Shown: piece by piece, positions 60,828 to 64,000 of the stretch
How the letters are laid out: each line of letters starts with the position of its first letter
Position numbering within the stretch: position 1 is the first letter of the stretch
From: Chloroflexota bacterium
Lineage (GTDB): Bacteria > Chloroflexota > UBA11872 > VXNJ01
DNA length: 64,000 bases
NCBI GenBank assembly: GCA_026707405.1
Contig: JAPOWW010000001.1
Span: 124,001 to 188,000, forward strand
Direction of reading: 5' to 3'
Program-made: the position numbers and the translations under genes
Notes under the pieces: generated by a model
Told to the model about the DNA's origin: nothing
Seen by the model: the letters and a program-made list of their open reading frames with translations, nothing else
Database searches by the model: none

Positions 60828-60905
60828 CTATATACAAGCTCCCTAATCTTGCGCTGGGAACATGACGGTCAGGAGATGTTCCTGGTACCGGCTAGATATT
60901 ACGCG

Positions 60906-60948
60906 CCCTGCTGGTTAGGAGTTTCGCTAGCGCATCTCGCCAGCAGGG
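60906..60948. promoter_or_regulatory. Nested inverted repeat in the divergent promoter gap
   Basis: CCCTGCTGG (60906-60914) and CCAGCAGGG (60940-60948) enclose a perfect inner palindrome CGCTAGCG. It lies about 80 bp upstream of the dehydrogenase array and 135 bp upstream of the SDR gene. It could be an operator for the cluster. Confidence 0.4.
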
Positions 60949-61082
60949 ACGGTTCGACATGCCTGAACTTCAGAGGGTTGCCAGATGTGCGGTCGCTTGG
61001 TATCCGCTTCGATCTCGACTACCCATAAACTGACAGTCTGGCAGGTGCATTAGGACTGTCCTCCGAAAGGGAGCTGAAGATC

Positions 61083-61838
61083 ATGCGGCTTGAAGGGAAG
61101 GTTGCCATCATCACCGGGGCGGCGTCGGGAATCGGCCGGGCGTCGAGCATCATGTTCGCCCGCGAAGGGGCCACCGTAGCTGTCACCGATATCAACGACA
61201 GCGCCGGGCAGGCGACCGTCGATGAGATCGAGGCGGCCGGCGGGCAGGCCCGATACTGGCATTGCGACGTTTCCGAGAGGGAACAGGTCAAATCGATGAT
61301 CCAGGACGTCCGCGACAGCTTTGGCGCGATCAACGTGCTTTTCAATAACGCGGCTTACCTTCGGGGGTTCGGCACGGTGACCGATACCGACGATGATCTG
61401 TGGGACCTCGCGATTCGGACCTCGCTTACCGGCGCCTTTCTGTGCTCCAAGTATTCAATTCCGCACCTGGTGGAGGCTGGTGGCGGATCGATAATCAGCA
61501 CGGCTTCGGTCGGAGGCGTGGTCACGTTCAAGGGGAATGCGCCGTACTGCACCGCCAAGGCGGGCTTGATAATGCTGATGAAGTCCATCGCCGCCGACTA
61601 CGGTGAACAGGGAATCAGGGCCAACTCCATCGCGCCGGGGGCCATCGACACTCCCATAAATAAAATCTATAAAGACGACCTGGAAGTTCAGGCCAATTGG
61701 GACCGCAAGTCGCTGGTCGGCAGACCGTTGGGCCGTCCGGAAGAAGTCGCCGCGGCGGCGGTGTTCCTGGCCAGCGACGAGTCTTCGTTTGTGACGGCGA
61801 CGGTGTTGGCCGTCGACGGAGGGTGGCTGGCGACATAG
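61083..61838 (+). CDS. SDR-family NAD(P) oxidoreductase
   Basis: 251 aa; AAGGGAG upstream of ATG 61083. TGAASGIG at 11-18, NNAAY at 88-92, Ser142 region (STASVGG), Tyr155 and Lys159. Ends TATVLAVDGGWLA. Classical SDR of the 3-oxoacyl/sugar-alcohol dehydrogenase type. It is divergent from the dehydrogenase array and may share its regulation. Confidence 0.92.
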   Translation: MRLEGKVAIITGAASGIGRASSIMFAREGATVAVTDINDSAGQATVDEIEAAGGQARYWHCDVSEREQVKSMIQDVRDSFGAINVLFNNAAYLRGFGTVTDTDDDLWDLAIRTSLTGAFLCSKYSIPHLVEAGGGSIISTASVGGVVTFKGNAPYCTAKAGLIMLMKSIAADYGEQGIRANSIAPGAIDTPINKIYKDDLEVQANWDRKSLVGRPLGRPEEVAAAAVFLASDESSFVTATVLAVDGGWLAT

Positions 61839-61842
61839 CGCG

Positions 61843-62379
61843 CTAGAGGTTGGATACCTTGACGATGGTGTTCCAGTTTCTAGTGGTTATCCGCTTCCCA
61901 AATCCCTTTTCCAGGATTTCCATGGACTTGGGAGTCCTTCCTCTGGCTCCGAGGGTCAGCACGCTACAAACCGCTTCGGCCGATACCTCCAAGATCTTGA
62001 AATCCATAGCCGGCGATTCGTAGGGCGCCTTCAAGCCGCGGGGCGAGTCTGGCGAAAGGAAGGTGACGTAGAGCCTGGTTCGAGAGGTGACGTCGATATC
62101 GCGAAATGGATTTGCGGACACCAAGTCTCTGATGCTCGCCATGGTCCTTACGATGACTCCCACTTCGAAACCAAACGTGCTCTCGACCCCGGCTTCTATC
62201 GAGGCAGCAATAGCGTTGCACCCCGTTTCGTCGGCACAAAAGGCGACGTTGCCGGAGGCCAGCAGGGTCTTAACGTCGATGAAGCCCCACGAGCCGAAGG
62301 CGCGGCGCAGGTCGGCCATCTTGATCTTCTTGTGCCCACCGACGTTTATACCGCGCAGGAACGCCACATATCGGGTCAT
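61843..62379 (-). CDS. DUF1697 family protein
   Basis: 178 aa. The family start MTRYVAFLRGINVGGHKKIK and the block LLASGNVAF are diagnostic. The end KRITTRNWNTIVKV is also conserved. Fold is ferredoxin-like; function unknown. Its 3' end is 4 bp from the SDR stop on the other strand. Confidence 0.93.
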   Translation of the reverse strand: MTRYVAFLRGINVGGHKKIKMADLRRAFGSWGFIDVKTLLASGNVAFCADETGCNAIAASIEAGVESTFGFEVGVIVRTMASIRDLVSANPFRDIDVTSRTRLYVTFLSPDSPRGLKAPYESPAMDFKILEVSAEAVCSVLTLGARGRTPKSMEILEKGFGKRITTRNWNTIVKVSNL

Positions 62380-62631
62380 GGCAGCTTCTTATTGAGAGGA
62401 AGTATCGACGTGATTCTATTCCCCTCTCTGTGATCTACAGACGGGCAATGGGGATTGCGGCTGCGTCTGAGATCGGTTGACTGGCAAATAGTGTTTCCCG
62501 GCGTCAGTGAATCCGCGGTCGAAGTCTTGGGTTAAAGTGGCATCGCGCGGCCTATTGCGGGTACGTTAGGTCAATGCGTTAGAGCGGATTTAAATGTGCA
62601 GTAACTCGGACCTCGTAAGGGAGTGGTGAAT

Positions 62632-63459
62632 ATGAACATCGATCAGGCGTTGTACGAGCTTGGAGTTCGCGACGACACGCTTTCTGATGATGATATCGAG
62701 TCGCTGGACCGCAACGGCTTCTTGCGGGTTGAGAACGCGCTTACGCCGGAGCAGGTGGAAGTGCAGCGACGCCGCGTCTACGAGCTGATCGAGCTGGAGG
62801 GCGAAGACGCGGGCCTGGAGGTCCACAAAGAAGAAGGTGCGGACCGTCTTGGCGACCTGGTTAACAAGGACGACATCTTCGACATCTGCTTCACGCATCC
62901 GAAGCTGCTAGCGTCGATCCGTCACATCATCGGCGGCGATTTCCGCATGGGCGCGCTAAACGCGCGCAACGTTCACCCTGGATACGGCCACCAGGCTTTT
63001 CATCAGGACTCCGGCAAGCCGGGATCGCCAGGCAACTACGAGTACGTGAACTCCATCTATTTCCTGGTTGACTTCACCGAGGAAAACGGCCCGACGAGGG
63101 TCGTTCCCGGATCGCACAGCGGGGGGGAGCTCGCGAGCGAGGCGATGGACGATCCGACCGACGAGCATCCGGACGAAGTGCACCTGACGGGCAAGGCCGG
63201 CACTGCATACATCTTCAACGCTCACCTCTGGCACGGAGGGACAATCAATAGGAGTGATGGATACAGGCCGGCCGTGTTCGCATACTTCGGCCGCCGAGAC
63301 GTGCCGCCGTATATCGACCAGCGCAAGTACATCAGACCTGAGACCTTCAACCGTCTGGGTGACGGCGCCAAATACGTCCTGGACGTTCAGGGAGTGGAGG
63401 AATTCACGCCGGAAGGGTTCGAACGTTCCCGGGTAGTGCAAGCGACCGGCCACAGGTAG
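62632..63459 (+). CDS. PhyH family oxygenase
   Basis: 275 aa from ATG 62632, set by AAGGGAG 8 nt upstream rather than the GTG at 62623. Fe(II) triad H124-Q-D126 (AFHQDSGKP) and H201 (HLWHGGTIN), with Arg212 for 2-oxoglutarate. RNGFLRVENALTPEQVE and PTRVVPGSHSGG are family blocks. Third PhyH gene in the window and only distantly like the others. It is upstream of a Gfo/Idh/MocA gene on the same strand. Confidence 0.9.
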   Translation: MNIDQALYELGVRDDTLSDDDIESLDRNGFLRVENALTPEQVEVQRRRVYELIELEGEDAGLEVHKEEGADRLGDLVNKDDIFDICFTHPKLLASIRHIIGGDFRMGALNARNVHPGYGHQAFHQDSGKPGSPGNYEYVNSIYFLVDFTEENGPTRVVPGSHSGGELASEAMDDPTDEHPDEVHLTGKAGTAYIFNAHLWHGGTINRSDGYRPAVFAYFGRRDVPPYIDQRKYIRPETFNRLGDGAKYVLDVQGVEEFTPEGFERSRVVQATGHR

Positions 63460-63566
63460 AGGGCGTTCCGTTAACGGTCTTTGACCGCGTTCTTCTGGCG
63501 GACGGGCATTGACGAAATGGTGAAGCAATCCGCCGGCTGAATGCCGCATGCCGAAAGGATCAGAAA

Positions 63567-64000
63567 TTGAGCACCAATTCAGGTAAACCGCCCATTCGGA
63601 TGGCGCAGTACGGCACCAAGCACGCACATGCCCGCGGAGTGCTCAGCGTGATGCTGGCCGACAACGAGGTTGAAGTAACGGGCGTCTTCGAGCCGGACCC
63701 GGAGCAGCGGATTCAGCTAGAGCAGGCGGGCGAGAAACCGTGGTCGGAAGTCAACTGGTACGACGATCCATCGGAGTTTCTCGACGATCCGACGATCACG
63801 GCGGTCGCGTCGGAGGGAAGCAACGCGGAGAGCCTGGACCACACCGACGCCATCATCGACGCCGGAAAGCACGCGTTCTACGACAAGCCCGCGGGTGACG
63901 ATTACGGTCGCTTCGAGAGCATCGTCGCCTGCGCCAAAGAGAAGTCGCTGCTTGTGCAGATGGGCTACATGTTCCGGTATCACGACGGCTTCGAGCGGAT
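63567..64000 (+). CDS. Gfo/Idh/MocA oxidoreductase (partial, runs off right edge)
   Basis: 144 codons visible from a TTG at 63567 with AAGGA 8 nt upstream. Start PIRMAQYGTKHAHARGVL, a dinucleotide fold without the classic GxGxxG. The Lys-Pro motif is kept as FYDKPAGDDYG. The frame is still open at the window end. It follows the PhyH gene by about 107 bp and may form a small operon with it. Confidence 0.8.
   Translation, partial: MSTNSGKPPIRMAQYGTKHAHARGVLSVMLADNEVEVTGVFEPDPEQRIQLEQAGEKPWSEVNWYDDPSEFLDDPTITAVASEGSNAESLDHTDAIIDAGKHAFYDKPAGDDYGRFESIVACAKEKSLLVQMGYMFRYHDGFER

Overview
The window looks like a chromosomal segment of a high-GC free-living or host-associated heterotroph, most likely a Chloroflexota bacterium (SAR202/Dehalococcoidia-like lineages are the best guess). 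The reasons are inferential: lipoproteins whose lipobox Cys is followed by long Val/Glu-rich linkers (the three solute-binding proteins and the VWA protein), many Gfo/Idh/MocA-fold and PhyH-type oxygenase genes, and a radical SAM gene with a CUAEP-type tail. No rRNA or other phylogenetic marker is present to settle this.

Layout. 1-8.5 kb: a partial NfuA-like gene, an ATP-grasp ligase, an IS481-type insertion sequence with doubled terminal repeats, a radical SAM gene whose apparent stop TGA is very probably a selenocysteine codon, a formylglycine-generating enzyme, a membrane protein, a HAD hydrolase and a methyltransferase. 8.6-11.4 kb: a VOC protein, recQ, and a scar of a second VOC gene. 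11.6-18.5 kb (minus strand): an ADP-ribosylglycohydrolase, then PhyH, solute-binding protein, two permeases and a Gfo/Idh/MocA dehydrogenase. 18.5-20 kb: a TolB-like propeller gene between a tRNA-Thr gene and a copy of that tRNA's 3' end. 20-23.2 kb: a D-threonine-aldolase-like enzyme with pncA and pncB (NAD salvage). 23.4-27.2 kb: a VWA lipoprotein divergent from a membrane-anchored HTH-TPR protein, with an inverted repeat between them. 27.4-35.2 kb: SDR, DUF4202, ceramidase-like protein, a PIN toxin with an unusual antitoxin, DUF4268, DUF3500 and a Gfo/Idh-fold protein. 35.4-42.6 kb: cupin, Gfo/Idh-fold protein, histidine phosphatase, lactonase-type propeller, PfkB sugar kinase, GH32/43-like propeller and SMP-30 lactonase, which together read as a sugar-acid module. 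43-60.8 kb: a PhyH gene facing a long minus-strand catabolic cluster.

That cluster (60.8 down to 43.9 kb) runs: four tandem Gfo/Idh/MocA dehydrogenases, a GNAT protein, two paralogous Tat/lipoprotein solute-binding proteins, one MalF-like and three tandem MalG-like permeases, a GH109-like Gfo/Idh-fold protein, and a dimethylformamidase large-subunit homologue. Scars between the two binding-protein genes show that a whole transport block was duplicated and then partly deleted. No ABC ATPase is encoded in either transport locus, so a shared MalK/MsmX-type ATPase elsewhere is inferred. The window ends with an SDR, DUF1697, another PhyH gene and a partial Gfo/Idh/MocA gene.

Strongest findings: the CUAEP selenoprotein with a bSECIS-like hairpin; the transporter duplication with readable scars; three Gfo/Idh-fold proteins that lack the Lys-Pro motif and look like GH109-type glycosidases; the HTH-TM-TPR/VWA divergent pair; and the one-gene segment bounded by tRNA-Thr repeats.
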